Positions 20,100-30,555 of a DNA stretch of 64,000 bases are shown one piece after another. The notes below the pieces were generated by a model. It made no database searches, had not been told where the DNA came from, and saw nothing but the letters and a program-made list of their open reading frames with translations. The stretch is from assembly GCF_014842915.1 (NCBI RefSeq), contig NZ_JACYXI010000001.1, forward strand, positions 372,001 through 436,000. Reading direction: 5' to 3'. Position 1 is the stretch's first letter. Each line of letters starts with the position of its first letter. Origin of the DNA: Roseibium litorale. Lineage in GTDB: Bacteria > Pseudomonadota > Alphaproteobacteria > Rhizobiales > Stappiaceae. Both the position numbers and the translations under genes were made by a program.

Positions 20100-20468
20100 T
20101 TAGCCTGCAGGGTAGCTGTCTTCCCGCCCTTCCCGCAAGCGCCATCCGAAAGGATGTGTTTTTTCGTAAAGCCACACGTATTGGGTGGTCATCTGACCAG
20201 CCCTCGTGAAGCGCCATCCGGCATATCCGATCATCAGCAGCACCGCGTAATCGACGATCAGGAACTGCAAGGACAGGAGCGGTTCCTCAAAAAGCGCGAA
20301 GCACAGGAAGCGCACCCCGATCGACAGGATGAAGACAAACCAGAACAGCGTCAGAAGCGGACGCCAGGTGCTTGCCACCGCCCGGCCCGTCATCCAGGCG
20401 GCACCGCCCCCAAGAATGCAAACCAGGATGATGAACACCAGCAGGTTCGATGCGTACAGAATTCCCAT
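20100..20468 (-). CDS. DUF6867 family membrane protein in liv operon
   Basis: 122 residues with about three hydrophobic segments (LLVFIILVCILGGGAAW, LLTLFWFVFILSIGVRF, LIVDYAVLLMIGYAGW). It matches the small DUF6867 membrane protein that accompanies liv operons in Hyphomicrobiales; the family match is from memory. The start at 20468 has GGAGGG five bases upstream; an upstream in-frame ATG at 20519 is less likely. Function is unknown; position between livF and livJ suggests a role with the transporter. Confidence 0.75.
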   Translation of the reverse strand: MGILYASNLLVFIILVCILGGGAAWMTGRAVASTWRPLLTLFWFVFILSIGVRFLCFALFEEPLLSLQFLIVDYAVLLMIGYAGWRFTRAGQMTTQYVWLYEKTHPFGWRLREGREDSYPAG

Positions 20469-20576
20469 TTGACCCTCCGGGAGCAGCTTGCATCCAAAAG
20501 GACGCAAATGCTCCAACACTTAAAAACCGGTCAGCATTCCGGCATCCGGCCGCAACCGGATGCCTGTTCCATTGAT

Positions 20577-21308
20577 CTAGTGCCCGCCGCCTTCAAGATA
20601 GGCCGCCTTCACATCTTCTCTCGCAAGCAGCTCCTTGCCCGTGCCGGACATGGTGATCTTGCCATTGACCATCACGTAGCCGCGATGGGCAAGTTTCAAG
20701 GCATGATAGGCATTCTGTTCAACGAGGAAGACCGTGAGGCCATCCTGACGGTTCAAGTCACGGATCGCGTCGAAGATCTGTTTCACGATCAATGGCGCAA
20801 GGCCGAGGGACGGCTCATCCAGAAGGAGGAGCCGCGGTTTGGACATCAGCGCGCGCGCGATGGCCAGCATCTGCTGTTCACCGCCCGAGAGAGTTCCGCC
20901 GCGCTGATTGCGGCGTTCCTTCAGGCGAGGAAAGAGGTCATAGGCTCGCTTCAGGCTGCCTTCGACATCCTTGTTCCCTGCGGTCTCGGCACCCATGATC
21001 AGGTTTTCCAGAACGCTCATGCGCGGGAAAATGCGCCGCCCTTCCGGGGACTGCGCAATCGACTTGCGCATGATCAAGTGGGTTGGCAGGCGGGTAATGT
21101 CCTCGCCATCATAGAAGATGGAGCCAGAGCTTGCCTGGGGCGACCCGCAGATGGTCATCATCAGCGTCGACTTGCCGGCACCATTGGCACCAATCAGGGT
21201 GACGATCTCTCCCTCATTCACAGTCATGTCCACGCCGCGCAGGGCGATGATCTTGCCGTAATGAGTCTCGACGTTGCGCACGTCGAGCAGCGGCTGGGAG
21301 GCGCTCAT
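20577..21308 (-). CDS. livF: Branched-chain amino-acid ABC transporter ATP-binding protein LivF
   Basis: 243 residues. Walker A GANGAGKST (40-48), signature LSGGEQQMLAIARALM and Walker B LLLLDEPSLGLAP are intact. It powers transport together with LivG. Its ATG overlaps the livG stop as ATGA, indicating translational coupling. Confidence 0.96.
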   Translation of the reverse strand: MSASQPLLDVRNVETHYGKIIALRGVDMTVNEGEIVTLIGANGAGKSTLMMTICGSPQASSGSIFYDGEDITRLPTHLIMRKSIAQSPEGRRIFPRMSVLENLIMGAETAGNKDVEGSLKRAYDLFPRLKERRNQRGGTLSGGEQQMLAIARALMSKPRLLLLDEPSLGLAPLIVKQIFDAIRDLNRQDGLTVFLVEQNAYHALKLAHRGYVMVNGKITMSGTGKELLAREDVKAAYLEGGGH

Positions 21309-22150
21309 AGACCCACCTCCTGTTCCACCAGATCAACTTCCTCGTCCGGAACGCCGAGATAGGCGGCGATGACCTTGGGATCGTTCTTCACTTCTTCCGG
21401 AGTGCCATCGGAGATCTTCTCGCCGTAGTCGAGCACCACAACGTGGTCGGAAATTTCCATCACAACGCTCATGTCATGCTCGATCAGGAGGATCGATGTC
21501 CCCTGCTCCGCACGGATATATTGCAGCAGCGAATTCAGTTCGCCGCTTTCCTTGGGGTTCAGACCTGCGGCAGGCTCGTCGAGACACAGAAGCTCGGGAC
21601 CGGAACACATGGCCCGGGCGATCTCCAGACGGCGCTGATCGCCATAGGGCAGATCCGCAGCCGGCGCATCGGCACGCTCCAGAAGACCGATCCGGTCCAG
21701 CCAGAAACGGGCGCGGTCCACGGCTTCCTTTTCCGCCTTGTGGAAGGAGGCCACGCCGAAAATGCCGCCAATGGTGAAGCCCGAGGCCAGCATCAGGGGA
21801 TTGTGCTGGGCAACCATCAGGTTTTCCAAAAGCGTCATCCCGCCGAACAGCCGGATGTTCTGGAATGTCCGGGCAACCTTGGCCTTGGCCGAGATCTTGA
21901 AGTCCGGCATCCGCTCAAGGAGAAATTTCTCCTTGTTGGAGCGGTGCATGACGATCCGCCCCTCGGTCGGCTTATAGAAACCGGTGACGCAGTTGAACAC
22001 GGTCGTCTTGCCGGCCCCGTTCGGACCGATCAGGGCGGTGATGTCTCCGCGCCCGACGTTGAACGACAAGTCTCCGATCGCGACCAGACCGCCAAAGCGC
22101 ATGGTCAGATGTTCGATCGTAAGGATTGGATTATTGGTCCAGGAGCTCAT
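21305..22150 (-). CDS. livG: Branched-chain amino-acid ABC transporter ATP-binding protein LivG
   Basis: 281 residues from the ATG at 22150, which overlaps the livM stop as ATGA; a longer frame to 22249 is excluded because it lies within livM. Walker [10 protein letters not shown] (42-50), the Q-loop region [20 protein letters not shown], and Walker [14 protein letters not shown] followed by [11 protein letters not shown] are present. It has the LivG-type insertion after the Q-loop. Confidence 0.96.
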   Translation of the reverse strand: MSSWTNNPILTIEHLTMRFGGLVAIGDLSFNVGRGDITALIGPNGAGKTTVFNCVTGFYKPTEGRIVMHRSNKEKFLLERMPDFKISAKAKVARTFQNIRLFGGMTLLENLMVAQHNPLMLASGFTIGGIFGVASFHKAEKEAVDRARFWLDRIGLLERADAPAADLPYGDQRRLEIARAMCSGPELLCLDEPAAGLNPKESGELNSLLQYIRAEQGTSILLIEHDMSVVMEISDHVVVLDYGEKISDGTPEEVKNDPKVIAAYLGVPDEEVDLVEQEVGL

Positions 22151-23478
22151 CCATGGCCCTCCTGCACGAGATCGGCACTGATGCCCTTGGCCTTGCCAGA
22201 CAGTGAAATCGACGGTGTACGTGTGGAAATCAGACCACGCGGCTTCCACACCATGATCCCGACCATCAGCAGACCGAAGACCAGCATTCGGTACTCGGCA
22301 AACTCACGGATCAGCTCGAAGCCACCGATCATCACGACAGCTGCGATCACCACGCCGATCTGGCTGCCCAGACCACCCAGAACCACGATGGCCAGAATGA
22401 CCGCGGATTCCATGAAGGTGAAGCTTTCCGGAGAAATGAAACCCTGACGAGTGGCGAAGAAGGACCCGGCGAACCCGCCGAACATCGCACCGAGCGCAAA
22501 AGCGGTCAGCTTGGTGTTGGTGGTGTTAATGCCGAGCGAGCGGCAGGCGATCTCGTCTTCACGCAGCGCTTCCCAGGCACGGCCAACCGGCAGCTTGCGA
22601 AGCCGCATGGTCACGAAGTTCGTTACGAGAGCCAATGCAAGGATGAGGTAGTACAGGAAGATGATGCGGTGGACGGAGCTGTAGTCCAGCCCGAAGAAGG
22701 CGGCAAAACCGTCTTCGCCACGCTCGAATTCCAGCCCGAAGAAGCTCGGCCGGGGAATACCGGAAATGCCGTCCGGACCACCGGTAAAGTCATACCAGTT
22801 CAAGAGGACAACGCGGATGATTTCCCCGAAGGCCAGTGTCACGATGGCCAGATAGTCACCGCGCAGGCGCAGCACCGGGAAGCCCAGCATGATACCCCAG
22901 AGCGCCGCCAGAATACCGGCCAGCGGCAAGCAGATCCAGAACGACAGACCGAAGTAATGGGCCAGCAGGGCGTAGGAGTAAGCACCGACCGCATAGAAGG
23001 CCACGTAGCCAAGGTCCAGAAGACCTGCCAGCCCCACCACGATGTTCAGTCCCCAGCCCAGCATGACGTAGGTCGTGACCAGGATGGCCAGGTCGAGATA
23101 CCGGCGTGAGCCGGAAGCTCCATAGTAGCTCATTAGCAGGAATGGCAGAACAACGGCCAGAACCAGAAAGACCGGCATGGCGAACTTGCCGAGGCCGGAA
23201 AAGCTGCTTGCCTTCGGCATCAGGCCGGCGGCAATGCCGGTGACCGGCGTTTCCGCCTTCCATACGAACAGGTTCAAGATCAGGCGGCCGAAGAAGACGA
23301 CACCGACAGCAATGGCCACGGCACCCCAGCGGTATTCAATGCCGAGCTGCCCGCCCATGCCGCTGGCGACTTCAGCCTTCATCCCGAGCATGAGGGAGAA
23401 TAACGCCAATGCGATCAGTCCCCCGGCGGCCGAGTCCTTGACGGCGGACACGAACCGGCTTTCGCTTTGCGCGCTCAT
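22147..23478 (-). CDS. livM: Branched-chain amino-acid ABC transporter permease LivM
   Basis: 443 residues, longer than the typical 300-350 because of an N-terminal part with extra hydrophobic segments before the conserved core ([40 protein letters not shown], and the EAA-like [20 protein letters not shown]). Inner-membrane half of the permease. It starts one base after the livH stop and overlaps livG by four bases. Confidence 0.95.
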   Translation of the reverse strand: MSAQSESRFVSAVKDSAAGGLIALALFSLMLGMKAEVASGMGGQLGIEYRWGAVAIAVGVVFFGRLILNLFVWKAETPVTGIAAGLMPKASSFSGLGKFAMPVFLVLAVVLPFLLMSYYGASGSRRYLDLAILVTTYVMLGWGLNIVVGLAGLLDLGYVAFYAVGAYSYALLAHYFGLSFWICLPLAGILAALWGIMLGFPVLRLRGDYLAIVTLAFGEIIRVVLLNWYDFTGGPDGISGIPRPSFFGLEFERGEDGFAAFFGLDYSSVHRIIFLYYLILALALVTNFVTMRLRKLPVGRAWEALREDEIACRSLGINTTNTKLTAFALGAMFGGFAGSFFATRQGFISPESFTFMESAVILAIVVLGGLGSQIGVVIAAVVMIGGFELIREFAEYRMLVFGLLMVGIMVWKPRGLISTRTPSISLSGKAKGISADLVQEGHG

Positions 23479-23479
23479 A

Positions 23480-24412
<933 letters not shown>

Positions 24413-24742
24413 GTCTTTGTTCAGACCCCCGGAAGGCTAAAGCCATCTCTTCGTTGTTTAGTGCATTTTTGCACATTGAAAAAAGTGGTAGCAAGACCGC
24501 GCTTTTGAGACAATTCCCTCAGCGAAATGCCACCAATAAAAACAAGAATTTTCCCCAGCAGCCATTTATCGGATTTTTTTTCCGTACCGGTAATTACGCG
24601 TCTGCCACGTTTCGACTTCCGCTCGAACGGTTCCTTAAGCCACACCGTGATAGCCGGAACCTGACGATAAATGCCCCGGCTGGAGTATAACACTCTCAAT
24701 GCCCGACTGGAGCAGGTCCGGTATCCTGAATGCCCTTAGACG
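24413..24742. promoter_or_regulatory. liv operon leader / divergent promoter region
   Basis: About 330 bp, AT-richer than its surroundings, between divergent livH and a flavin reductase gene. It holds a small palindrome GTGCA-TTTT-TGCAC at 24462-24475, about 50 bp upstream of livH, that could be an operator. A weak TTGTCT-N17-TACCAC promoter-like pair is readable on the minus strand. No coding frame is convincing. Confidence 0.4.
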
Positions 24743-25306
24743 ATGGAGACGCGTTTGAGCACCTATAAAACCTCAGAATCCCGCCCTCCGGATCAAACGG
24801 CCGGAGACGCGGTTCAGGTTCCGCTCAATCAAGTTGCCTTCCGCGAAGCCATGAGCCGGATTGCAACGGCGGTGCACATTCTGACGACTGATGGCGCGGG
24901 CGGGCGGGCCGGAGCGACCGTTTCGGCAGTCTGTTCTGTAACCGACACCCCGCCGACGGTCCTGGTCTGCGTCAACCGCTCCAGCAGAATACATGGCGCG
25001 ATTCGGGAAAATGGCGTGTTCTGCGTGAACACGTTGGCATCCGGGCAAGAAGCTCTTTCCAACGCCTTTGCAGGGCGCGGGAACCTGGAGATGGACGCGC
25101 GGTTTGAACTCGATTCCTGGATACCAATGCTCTCCGGCAGCCCTGCCTTGAACACGGCACGGGTATCCGTGGATTGCCAAGTAGACTCCATATCTGACGT
25201 TGGAACCCACTCCATCATCATCGGACAGGTCAACGATGTCCGATTTGCCGGCGAGGAAGGCTCGCTGGTTTATGTCCGCCGGGGCTACCACGGGCTGCCG
25301 GGCTAA
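24743..25306 (+). CDS. Flavin reductase (RutF/HpaC-like)
   Basis: 187 residues. FMN-binding split-barrel flavin reductase: FREAMSRIATAVHILTTDG, GATVSAVCSVTDTPPTVLVC, FCVNTLASGQEALSNAFAG and a C-terminal YHGLPG. Such enzymes supply reduced flavin to two-component monooxygenases. The sequence is closest in look to RutF, but no rut pathway or monooxygenase gene is adjacent, so the partner is unknown. A TTG at 24755 with GGAG seven bases upstream is an alternative start. Confidence 0.85.
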   Translation: METRLSTYKTSESRPPDQTAGDAVQVPLNQVAFREAMSRIATAVHILTTDGAGGRAGATVSAVCSVTDTPPTVLVCVNRSSRIHGAIRENGVFCVNTLASGQEALSNAFAGRGNLEMDARFELDSWIPMLSGSPALNTARVSVDCQVDSISDVGTHSIIIGQVNDVRFAGEEGSLVYVRRGYHGLPG

Positions 25307-25407
25307 GCTCCCGCCTTTAAGACGGCTCTTCGGAACCGGCACGTTGGCTTCGGCTGCAAATAAGCTTAGGCTCGTTGAAACCACCTGCCGATCCGCCTGG
25401 AGTCTTC

Positions 25408-26412
25408 ATGCAAGGACCACGCAATCTGATCACGGACGTTCCGGGGCTCCTCGTTGGCAACGCCTGCGATCCCGTACTGAAGTCCGGCGCAACAGTCCTG
25501 CTTCCAGAAGAGCCAGCGGTTGCTTCCGTTGCCATTCATGGCGGTGCTCCCGGTACGCGCGAGATTGCCCTTCTTGAGCCCGAGCAGACCGTTTCCGCTG
25601 TGGATGCCATCGTGCTGGCAGGCGGTTCCGCCTTTGGTCTTGATGCAGGTGCAGGTGTTCAAGGGCGTCTTGCAGAACTTGGGCGTGGATATCAGGTCGG
25701 CCCGGTCCGTGTCCCCATCGTTCCGACCGCAATCCTCTTCGACTTGCTGAACGGCGGCGACAAAAGCTGGGGCCAGTCCGCGCCTTACCGGGATCTTGGA
25801 CGCGCGGCGCTCGATGCGGTGGGGCATGATTTTGAGCTGGGAACCGCCGGGGCTGGCACGGGTGCCACCACAGCCAACCTCAAGGGAGGCCTCGGCTCCG
25901 CGTCCATGGTTCTGGCGAACGGCGTCACGGTGGGCGCCATCGTCGCCGTCAATGCACTGGGCCGCGCAACCATCGGTGAAAGCGGACACTTCTGGGCATC
26001 ACCCTTTGAGCTGGGGGACGAGTTCGGGGCTCTCGGCTTCCCCCATCCCCTGCCGGCAGACGCCGTAAACGTCCGGACCAAACTGGATGCGCTGAAGGCC
26101 GGCGCCAACACGACAATCGCAGCGGTTGCGACCGACGCGGCCCTCACCAAGTCGGAAGCAAAGCGCCTGGCGGTGATGGCCCACGACGGCCTGGCCCGGG
26201 CCCTCTGGCCTGCGCACACACCTCTGGATGGAGACCTGGTCTTTGCCCTGTCCACCGGCCGCAAGCCTCTGGACCGCCAGCTGGAAGACATGGTGCAGAT
26301 CGGGGCTGCCGCCGCCTCCTGCCTTGCCCGGGCCATCGCCCGGGGCATCTATCACGCCAGCCCGGCTCCGGATGACCCGGTGCCGACCTGGCAGCAGAAG
26401 TTTGGCAGATGA
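25408..26412 (+). CDS. P1 family peptidase (DmpA/BapA-like aminopeptidase)
   Basis: 334 residues from the ATG at 25408, which has GGAG five bases upstream. The P1/S58 family self-cleaves to give an N-terminal nucleophile hydrolase that removes N-terminal residues, including D- or beta-amino acids. Seen motifs are ITDVPGLLVGNA, VLAGGSAFGLDA, GTGATTANLKGGLG and NTTIAAVATDAALTKSEAKR, where the cleavage/nucleophile region is expected. It ends 7 bp from the convergent oxidoreductase gene. Confidence 0.88.
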   Translation: MQGPRNLITDVPGLLVGNACDPVLKSGATVLLPEEPAVASVAIHGGAPGTREIALLEPEQTVSAVDAIVLAGGSAFGLDAGAGVQGRLAELGRGYQVGPVRVPIVPTAILFDLLNGGDKSWGQSAPYRDLGRAALDAVGHDFELGTAGAGTGATTANLKGGLGSASMVLANGVTVGAIVAVNALGRATIGESGHFWASPFELGDEFGALGFPHPLPADAVNVRTKLDALKAGANTTIAAVATDAALTKSEAKRLAVMAHDGLARALWPAHTPLDGDLVFALSTGRKPLDRQLEDMVQIGAAAASCLARAIARGIYHASPAPDDPVPTWQQKFGR

Positions 26413-26418
26413 CCGCGG

Positions 26419-29400
26419 TTATTCCGCAGCCTGAAGGTGCTCCGGTACTTGACCATCATTGCCAGCAGGCTTGCCCTCGAGTTGGCTGATGAGCTGAGCG
26501 CGCTTTTCTGCAGCCTTGGCAAGATTGGCCTCTTTCACCGGGCCGAAACCGCGGATCTGGTCAGGAACACGCGCGATCTCGACCATCAGGCCGTAATTGC
26601 TGGCCTTCATCTTTGAAAGGACCATTTCAAGATCGGCCCGGTAGCTCCGCACCAGGTCGCGCTCAGCCTTCCGCTCGGCCGTCCGGCCAAACGGATCGGC
26701 CCAAGTGCCGCGCAGACCCTTCATCCGGTTCAGCAGCTTGAAGGCGCTGAAGACCCAGGGACCGAAAGCGATCTTCTCCGGACGGCCCGTCTTGGCGTCC
26801 TTGTGATGGGCAATCAACGGCGGCGCCAGGTGCACCTTGATTTTCTTGGGGTCGGCAAAGCGCGCTCTGATCTTGGCCTTGAACTCCGGCGATGAATAGA
26901 GCCGGGCCACCTCGTACTCGTCCTTATAAGCCATCACCTTGTAGAGCATGCGGGCAGCCGTATCGGTCAGGCGCAGCGTCCCCGGGCCATGGGTCTCATC
27001 CGCAGCCCGGATCCGGCTGATCAGATCCTTGTAGGACCGGGCGTAGGACGCATTCCCCCAAGCTTCCAGCTCACGGGTGAAGGTTTCGATTTCGTCCTCC
27101 AGCGAAAGTTCAGGCGCTGCGTCCTTCGGCAGATGCGAAAGGATCGCCTCTGGATCGGCAGCCAGAACACGGCCAGCCCGGAACGCCTGAATGTTGGAGG
27201 CAACAGACGTGCCGTTGAGGGTCAGAGCCGCTTCGACACCGATCGCGGAAACCGGCAGGCTGCCAGCCTGATAGGCCATACCGATCAGGATCATGTTGGC
27301 ATAGATGGCATCCCCCAGAAGCTTTTCCGCAATCCCGGCGGCATCTTGTGCCAAATACAGATGGCAGCCCTCGGACAGCGCCCGGCCCATCTTCTTTTCA
27401 TCGAAGGACAGGGTCTGCTTCAGCACGAACTCGGCCGTCGGCGCGACACGGGTATTGGCAAAAGCAGCCGTCGTTTCCTTGTTGATCAGGCTCAGCTGCT
27501 CCGCGTTGGTCGCCACAACCATGTCGCTGGCGATCAGAATGTCGAGGCTGGCGGTCGGAACCCTTGGCCCCTCAATCGGGCGTGTGCCACCCGCAAAGCG
27601 CACGTGGGAGGTCACAGGACCGCCCTTTTGCGCCAATCCGGTCATGTCCAGGGTCGAGGCGTGATTGCCATCAATATGCGCGGCCATGGCAAGCACTGCG
27701 CTGACAGTGGTAACCCCCATACCGCCGATACCGGCGATCAGCATATTGCGGGTCTGCGCCAGGCTCGGCAGCTTCGGTTCGGAGAGCTGCGCCACCAGCG
27801 CATCCACATCAATCTCGGCCTTGTCCGCCTTACGCAGGGCCGCGCCCTCAATCTCCACGAAGGAGGGACAGAAGCCCTTCACACACGAAAAATCCTTGTT
27901 ACAGCTCGACTGATTGATCTGCCGCTTTTCCCCGAACGGGGTTTGCAGAGGTTCAACCGACAGGCAGTTCGACTGGACGGAGCAATCCCCGCAGCCTTCG
28001 CAAACCCGGTCGTTGATGAAGAGCCTCTTGTCCGGATCCTGCATCAGGCCCCGCTTGCGGCGGCGGCGCTTCTCGGTGGCGCAGGTCTGATCGTAAATGA
28101 TGACCGATACGCCCCGGTGCTCCATCAGCTCAGTCTGTATCCCCATCAGCTCATCGCGGTGGCGCACCTTCGTTCCGGAGGCCAGATCGCTCCAGCCGCC
28201 GTAGAGTTCCGGTGTCTCGCTCAGAACCTCGATCCTGCTCACCCCTTCGGCTTCCAGCTCCCGGGTCATCTGGGCAACGCTCATGGGACCATCAACGGGC
28301 TGCCCACCTGTCATTGCCACCGCATCATTGAACAGGACCTTGTAGGTAATCGATGCCTTGGCGGCGACGGCCTGGCGGATCGCCAGAATGCCGGAGTGAT
28401 AGTAGGTGCCATCGCCAAGATTGGCGAAAACATGCTTGTCCCTGGCAAAGGGCTCCTGACCGATCCACAGAACACCTTCGCCCCCCATCTGGATCTGGCC
28501 GTCCGTGTTGCGCCCGGCCAATTCCACCATGGCGTGGCAGCCGATCCCCGGCATCGCGCGTCCGCCTTCAGGGATGACGGTGGAGGTGGAATGCGGGCAA
28601 CCGGAACAGAAATACGGAATGCGCGCAGCACGCTCGGCATGGCCCTGAGCCCACATGACCTGACGGTTCATGCGCTCGGCAACTTCCCGCATCTCTGCGG
28701 TAACAGCTTCTTCCGGCAGCCAGCCAAGAAGGCCCTGCAGGATTTCCGCAATCGACATTTCCAGAACGTCGGACAGGAACGGCGCGCCGTTGGGGCGGCG
28801 CTTGCCCCAGATCTCGGGCCGGGCCTCCGGCGGCAGATGGTAGAAGATTTCCTTGATCTGCGGTTCCATGAAGGCCCGCTTGTGCTCGACAACCAGAAGA
28901 CGGTCAGCCCCTCGGGCAAAGTCGATCAGCCCTTCCGGTTCCATCGGCCAGGTCATGGCCACCTTATAGACCGCAAGCCCGAGTTCCGCCGCACGGGTTT
29001 CTGTAATCCCGAGCAGTTCGAGCGCCTGACGCAGATCCCGGTAGGCCTTGCCGGTGGCGACGATGCCCAGCCGCACCCGGCGGCCCGACCCGAAACCGAC
29101 CCGGTCCAGCCCGTTGGCCCGCACATAGGTCCGGGCAGCCGGAAGCCGCAAGTCTCTGAGCAGCCGCTCCGTCTCCAGCCGGTTGCCAAGAAGAAGGTCC
29201 CGGTTGATGGAATGGTCCTTGCGCGGGTCCCCAATCGGCGGGCGGATCATCGCCAGCCGCCGGTCATCCACATTGATGGTGGCGGAGGCATCCATGGTAT
29301 CGGCGATACAAATCAGCGCGCTCCAGAGCCCGGCAAAGCGCGACATTTCGAGGCCATGCAGGCCGAAATCCAGTACATCCTGAATATCCGACGGATTGAG

Positions 29401-29919
29401 GACGGGCATTTCCGCGTGCTGGAAGAAAAATTCGCTCTGCCCCGGCAAAACGGAAGATTTTGCCAGATGGTCATCTCCGGCGAGAGCAAGCACTCCACCA
29501 TTGCGGTCCGTACCGGAGGCATTGGCCTGTTTCAGCGCGTCCCCTGCACGGTCGACACCTGGTGCCTTGCCGTACCAGATGCCGAAAACCCCATCGAAAT
29601 CGGAGCCTTTGCCGTGGCCTCTGAGCTTCTGGCTACCCCAAACGGCGGTTGCGCCCAGTTCTTCGTTGACGCCCGGCTGAAAGTGAACATCAAAAGGGGA
29701 AAGGTGCCGCTTGGCACGCTGAAGCTCGGTGTCATAGCCGCCGAGCGGAGATCCACGGTAACCGGAAATGAAGCCTCCCGTCTTCAATCCGGCAAGCCGG
29801 TCGCGCCGCGCCTGATCCAGCGGAAGGCGGACCAGAGCCTGAATGCCAGTCAGATAGACCTGCCCCCGCGTTGCGGTATATTTGTCATCCAATGTGACCC
29901 TGGGCACTGCGACGTTCAT
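26419..29919 (-). CDS. Indolepyruvate:ferredoxin oxidoreductase, fused alpha/beta form
   Basis: 1166 residues. Thiamine-diphosphate enzyme that oxidatively decarboxylates aryl- or branched 2-oxoacids to acyl-CoA. The N-terminal pyrimidine-binding half (GGFISGYRGSPLGG), the TPP-binding region (GDGTYYHSGILAIRQAV), a cysteine cluster CEGCGDCSVQSNC that would hold a 4Fe-4S centre, and the C-terminal gamma-like domain (IAGIGGMGVTTVSAVLAMAA) lie in one chain, as in other proteobacterial fusions. GGAGAG precedes the ATG. It diverges from an Lrp-type regulator and may process amino-acid-derived oxoacids. Confidence 0.92.
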   Translation of the reverse strand: MNVAVPRVTLDDKYTATRGQVYLTGIQALVRLPLDQARRDRLAGLKTGGFISGYRGSPLGGYDTELQRAKRHLSPFDVHFQPGVNEELGATAVWGSQKLRGHGKGSDFDGVFGIWYGKAPGVDRAGDALKQANASGTDRNGGVLALAGDDHLAKSSVLPGQSEFFFQHAEMPVLNPSDIQDVLDFGLHGLEMSRFAGLWSALICIADTMDASATINVDDRRLAMIRPPIGDPRKDHSINRDLLLGNRLETERLLRDLRLPAARTYVRANGLDRVGFGSGRRVRLGIVATGKAYRDLRQALELLGITETRAAELGLAVYKVAMTWPMEPEGLIDFARGADRLLVVEHKRAFMEPQIKEIFYHLPPEARPEIWGKRRPNGAPFLSDVLEMSIAEILQGLLGWLPEEAVTAEMREVAERMNRQVMWAQGHAERAARIPYFCSGCPHSTSTVIPEGGRAMPGIGCHAMVELAGRNTDGQIQMGGEGVLWIGQEPFARDKHVFANLGDGTYYHSGILAIRQAVAAKASITYKVLFNDAVAMTGGQPVDGPMSVAQMTRELEAEGVSRIEVLSETPELYGGWSDLASGTKVRHRDELMGIQTELMEHRGVSVIIYDQTCATEKRRRRKRGLMQDPDKRLFINDRVCEGCGDCSVQSNCLSVEPLQTPFGEKRQINQSSCNKDFSCVKGFCPSFVEIEGAALRKADKAEIDVDALVAQLSEPKLPSLAQTRNMLIAGIGGMGVTTVSAVLAMAAHIDGNHASTLDMTGLAQKGGPVTSHVRFAGGTRPIEGPRVPTASLDILIASDMVVATNAEQLSLINKETTAAFANTRVAPTAEFVLKQTLSFDEKKMGRALSEGCHLYLAQDAAGIAEKLLGDAIYANMILIGMAYQAGSLPVSAIGVEAALTLNGTSVASNIQAFRAGRVLAADPEAILSHLPKDAAPELSLEDEIETFTRELEAWGNASYARSYKDLISRIRAADETHGPGTLRLTDTAARMLYKVMAYKDEYEVARLYSSPEFKAKIRARFADPKKIKVHLAPPLIAHHKDAKTGRPEKIAFGPWVFSAFKLLNRMKGLRGTWADPFGRTAERKAERDLVRSYRADLEMVLSKMKASNYGLMVEIARVPDQIRGFGPVKEANLAKAAEKRAQLISQLEGKPAGNDGQVPEHLQAAE

Positions 29920-29944
29920 TCAACTCTCCTCCTCAACGCGCCGG

Positions 29945-29961
29945 ACCGCTGACTCAGCGGT
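29945..29961. promoter_or_regulatory. 17-bp palindrome upstream of oxidoreductase gene
   Basis: ACCGCTGA-C-TCAGCGGT, a perfect inverted repeat with one central base, located 26-42 bp upstream of the oxidoreductase ATG in the 140-bp divergent region shared with the Lrp gene. Candidate operator or 5' UTR hairpin. Confidence 0.45.
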
Positions 29962-29993
29962 GGAGCTACAACGTCAATATCATCCTTTTCGGC

Positions 29994-30008
29994 AGCAATT
30001 TCTGTGCT
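29994..30008. promoter_or_regulatory. Candidate Lrp-family operator
   Basis: AGCA-ATTTCTG-TGCT has the length (15 bp) and half-site geometry of Lrp/AsnC-type sites and lies midway between the oxidoreductase gene and the divergent Lrp gene. Assignment is inference from motif shape and position. Confidence 0.4.
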
Positions 30009-30059
30009 ATCGTGACCGCCATCCAATCGATTTGCGCAGAGTTTTTCCCCAATATCGCC

Positions 30060-30539
30060 ATGAACGAAAAATATCTCCTCGACCCATCAGACATTCGCGT
30101 CCTGCGCGTCCTGCAAAAGGATGCATCCCTGTCCATCGCGGAGATCGCCAAAGAGGCAGGGATGAGCCAAACCCCGTGCTGGAGGCGAATCAAGAAGCTC
30201 AAGGAGCAAGGCATTATTCGTCAGATCACGGCGATAATCGACCGCGAATCCGTTGGCCTGGGCTTCGTCGCCTATTCCTTCGTCAAGCTTACGCTGCCGA
30301 GCCGGGAGAACATGGAGATCTTCGACCGGCTGATCCATTCCTGGCCAGAGGTTGTCACCTGCGAACGGATAACGGGCGCTGTTGACTATCTAATTAAGGT
30401 CGTCACGGATGACATCAAGACCTACGACAACTTCCTGCGGTTGAAGCTGCTCGACAACACTCTTGTCTCTGACGTGCAGTCGCGCATTGTCGTGAACACG
30501 GTCAAGGACACGGTTGCCCTGCCGCTCCGGGAAAACTGA
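30060..30539 (+). CDS. Lrp/AsnC family transcriptional regulator
   Basis: 159 residues. N-terminal winged helix-turn-helix (LDPSDIRVLRVLQKDASLSI, EIAKEAGMSQTPCWRRIKKL) and a C-terminal RAM/ligand-binding domain (VVTCERITGAVDYLIKVVTD). Lrp-family proteins sense amino acids. The ATG at 30060 fits the family start (MNEKYLLDPSDIRVLRVLQ); a frame open to 30012 adds 16 atypical residues. It likely controls the divergent oxidoreductase gene and perhaps the convergent D-amino-acid dehydrogenase. Confidence 0.9.
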   Translation: MNEKYLLDPSDIRVLRVLQKDASLSIAEIAKEAGMSQTPCWRRIKKLKEQGIIRQITAIIDRESVGLGFVAYSFVKLTLPSRENMEIFDRLIHSWPEVVTCERITGAVDYLIKVVTDDIKTYDNFLRLKLLDNTLVSDVQSRIVVNTVKDTVALPLREN

Positions 30540-30555
30540 GACAGTCCTCTCCTGC

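Noticed and set aside
20040..21362. 440-codon plus-strand frame opposite livF and the DUF6867 gene
   Set aside because: Spans two conserved minus-strand genes; His/Gln/Arg-rich noise translation.
26989..29952. 987-codon open frame on the plus strand opposite the oxidoreductase gene
   Set aside because: It is an antisense shadow caused by high GC and codon bias; the minus-strand frame encodes a clear enzyme and the antisense translation has no protein features.
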